Assembly: GCA_015478945.1 (NCBI GenBank)
Contig: JABUQX010002229.1
Span: 35,001 to 45,000, forward strand
Source: Trachelipus rathkii
Taxonomy: Eukaryota; Arthropoda; Malacostraca; Isopoda; Trachelipodidae
Length of the DNA stretch: 10,000 nucleotides
Direction: 5' to 3'
A program made the position numbers and the translations under genes. The notes beneath the pieces are model-generated. The model searched no databases. It had not been told where the DNA came from and was given only the letters and a program-made list of their open reading frames with translations. Below are positions 8,634 through 10,000 of the stretch, piece by piece (within the stretch, counting starts at the first letter, position 1; the number at the start of each line of letters is the position of its first letter).

Positions 8634-8788
8634 TGTGGATGTGGCCTCGGAAGATCCTCTCAGAACTCTACGTCGGTGACCCACCCGCGTACCACACGGA
8701 ACCTATAGTCTTCACACAAAGCCTGAGATTATACACCAAAGTGCAGAATAGCCTAATCAGTGGTTAGCCAAGGCTCAGGTTCCCTACA
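8634..8788 (+). mobile_element. Possible short LTR
   Basis: The block starts with TGTGG and ends with CTACA, giving the TG...CA borders typical of LTRs, extended to TGT...ACA. It is 155 bp long. Two bases after the end, a TGG-starting primer-site-like sequence follows. Against it: no second LTR, gag or pol is present in the window, and the block could instead be the 5' leader of element B on the other strand. Confidence 0.35.
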
Positions 8789-8790
8789 AT

Positions 8791-8808
8791 TGGCGACCCG
8801 GTCAGAGG
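8791..8808 (+). other. Possible tRNA primer-binding site
   Basis: TGGCGACCCGGTCAGAGG lies two bases after the possible LTR end. The first eight bases pair with a tRNA 3' end of ...GGTCGCCA. Several insect Gypsy-type elements that use tRNA-Arg begin their primer site with TGGCGACC; pairing beyond the first eight bases cannot be judged here. Confidence 0.35.
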
Positions 8809-9086
8809 TGAGCATAAATGACCGGCTTTTCAACTGTACCCTCATCCACGGGGAGGAAGTGTGGGGTGAACTGAAAACCCATGCGGGAAGAGGCACCGGA
8901 TAGCATGGGGCGGTGGAAGGGAAAAGGGGAGGGCAACCTTATACAAATAATTGAAGGGACTTATGGGTGGGAATTCAAAAAAAAAAAAGTCGATTCTTCG
9001 CTCTAGGACACTGAAGGGCAGTATATCCTGAACAACAGTATCCCAGAGAGCCCACCCACCAACAACAAGGTAACCGACTGCGGGTG

Positions 9087-9088
<2 letters not shown>
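8809..9088. other. Unassigned GC-richer segment
   Basis: No long open frame exists. An ATG at 8818 on the plus strand opens only 18 codons. A run of 12 A lies at 8977-8988. Two GGGTGGG-type and CCCACCC-type words recur here and at 8615-8690, including ACCCACCCGC (8680-8689) against GCGGGTGGGT (9080-9089), a 10-bp inverted pair. It may be the leader of an LTR element or the 5' part of element B. Confidence 0.4.
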
Positions 9089-9170
<82 letters not shown>

Positions 9171-9242
9171 TTATTTAATATTTATATTACATTTACATAT
9201 AATAAAATTATAAATAAAAAAACAAATTATATTATAATGTAA

Positions 9243-9318
<76 letters not shown>
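9089..9318. repeat. Two TA arrays around an AT-rich core
   Basis: TA arrays at 9089-9165 and 9248-9318 flank an AT-rich core of about 80 bp. The inner edges mirror each other (TATATTATATTT about 9162-9173, AAATATAATATA 9241-9252), so the whole block is an imperfect palindrome. Confidence 0.93.
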
Positions 9319-9323
<5 letters not shown>

Positions 9324-9617
9324 TAGCTCTTACAATATTTGTACTATGACAAATAATAATTAATACTGTTATTCTTGTAATATTTTTTAAAACTATAAAT
9401 CACAAAATATTACGTTAAATTTTTTCATTAAAAACCATTGTTTTAATTTTTATTTTACTATTAATTTTTCTTTGAAATAATTAAAAAAAAAAAAAAAAAT
9501 TAGAGAATTTTTAGTAAAATTTAAAGTGGCAATATTTTTGCTCAAAATATTATCCAGTTTCGTTCCCCTTTTTCCCCATTTGATTGATTGATTAATTGAT
9601 TATGTTTTAAATTTTAG
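9319..9617. other. AT-rich unassigned sequence
   Basis: The sequence is AT-rich with a run of 17 A at 9483-9499 and a short TGAT repeat at about 9582-9602. No gene or element signal was seen. It ends in TTTTAAATTTTAG, which resembles a splice acceptor. Confidence 0.5.
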
Positions 9618-9777
9618 AGCCTTGTGGTCGCATCCAATTCCGATTGCATGGTACTTCCAATACCAATGGACAGAAATATACGGAAGCAACTGGGAAGTCT
9701 CCATGTGTGACAAATGGATCGAAAGTGACAGAAATCTCAGGAATTTTGCATATGAGGTACTACGCGAAAACAAATAA
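9618..9777 (+). CDS. Possible terminal exon, unknown product
   Basis: A normal-complexity island follows an acceptor-like pyrimidine-rich/AG sequence (AG at 9616-9617). Starting at 9619, one frame is open for 52 codons to TAA at 9775-9777 and reads ALWSHPIPIAWYFQYQWTEI, then later WEVSMCDKWIESDRNLRNF and AYEVLRENK. It is rich in Trp and aromatic residues, with a charged helix-like end. No family is recognised. The two other plus frames also lack early stops, so the open frame alone is weak evidence. It could be a repeat fragment. Confidence 0.2.
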
Positions 9778-9780
9778 ACA

Positions 9781-9783
<3 letters not shown>

Positions 9784-9831
<48 letters not shown>

Positions 9832-9957
9832 TATATTATGAATATATGTTTTATAATTCTAAATATATAATATATATTTTATTCTATTAATATCTTATAA
9901 TATATATATTCTACATATATATATATATATTGTTTTTATAGTTTTTTCTTCTACTGA

Positions 9958-10000
<43 letters not shown>
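9784..10000. repeat. TA arrays and AT-rich sequence at right edge
   Basis: TA arrays lie at 9784-9828, about 9916-9930 and 9959-9998, with AT-rich spacers between them. No coding or structural RNA signal was seen; the sequence runs off the window edge. Confidence 0.95.

Larger units (their letters stand above)
1928..9088 (-). mobile_element. Element B: near full-length decayed LINE with RNase H
   Basis: On the minus strand the following parts appear in order: a Gag-like ORF1 with three zinc knuckles, an ORF2 with apurinic-type endonuclease, RT (YVDD at 3899-3888) and RNase H, a 3' UTR with stem-loop, and a 23-nt A tail at 1950-1928. This is the standard layout of an autonomous non-LTR retrotransposon. 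Endonuclease plus RNase H plus a triple-knuckle ORF1 suggests the I/Nimb/R1-like groups (inference from family knowledge). Many frameshifts and stops show it is dead. The 3' border is firm. The 5' border is not: coding signal fades above about 8260, the sequence up to 8633 could be leader, and 8634-9088 may belong to another element. TA arrays flank it on the left, and on the right if the border is 9088. No target-site duplication can be recognised in such flanks. Confidence 0.85.

Noticed and set aside
9483..9499. Poly-A run as the tail of another retroelement
   Set aside because: The upstream sequence is AT-rich with no element-like body, and no repeat flank could be recognised; a chance run in AT-rich DNA is as likely.

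Overview
The window looks like non-coding DNA from a large eukaryotic genome. It has long dinucleotide and trinucleotide microsatellites (TA, GA, GT, AAT/ATT), decayed non-LTR retrotransposons (LINEs), and no bacterial-style gene packing. The LINE type and the extreme microsatellite density would fit an arthropod, perhaps a decapod crustacean, but that is inference and nothing here fixes the species.

Layout, left to right. Positions 1-501 hold the minus-strand reverse transcriptase (RT) remnant of one LINE (element A), cut off by the window edge and ending at a TA array. Positions 502-1582 are almost all microsatellite: TA, then GT/GA, then an AAT/ATT pair that reads as an inverted repeat, then TA again, then GA. 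Positions 1583-1797 are low-signal DNA that may carry an old, diverged copy of a LINE 3' end. Positions 1797-1927 are a further TA tract.

Positions 1928 to at least about 8400 (possibly to 9088) are a near full-length but broken minus-strand LINE (element B). In its own 5' to 3' order it has: a possible 5' leader; ORF1 (Gag-like, with an intact triple cysteine/histidine knuckle at 7637-7482 and a serine-rich tail); ORF2 starting at 5910, with an apurinic-type endonuclease, RT, RNase H and a C-terminal zinc-finger-like region, ending near 2147; a 3' UTR with a stem-loop; and a 23-nt poly(A) tail. Frames shift repeatedly, so no full protein can be made, yet several catalytic residues are still readable. 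The order endonuclease-RT-RNase H together with a triple-knuckle ORF1 points to the I/Nimb/R1-like part of the non-LTR tree rather than to Jockey proper.

Positions 8634-9088 are ambiguous. They may be the 5' leader of element B, or an unrelated plus-strand LTR-retrotransposon end: TGT...ACA borders followed two bases later by a TGGCGACC primer-site-like sequence. Positions 9089-10000 are AT-rich DNA with four TA arrays and one 160-bp island of higher complexity (9618-9777) that could be a terminal exon or another repeat fragment.

No functional host gene, tRNA, rRNA, CRISPR array or operon was found. The elements are best read as competing and decaying mobile DNA. The most interesting points are the 3' stem-loop beside the poly(A), the repeated contact of LINE ends with TA arrays, and the possible second LINE 3' end near 1612.
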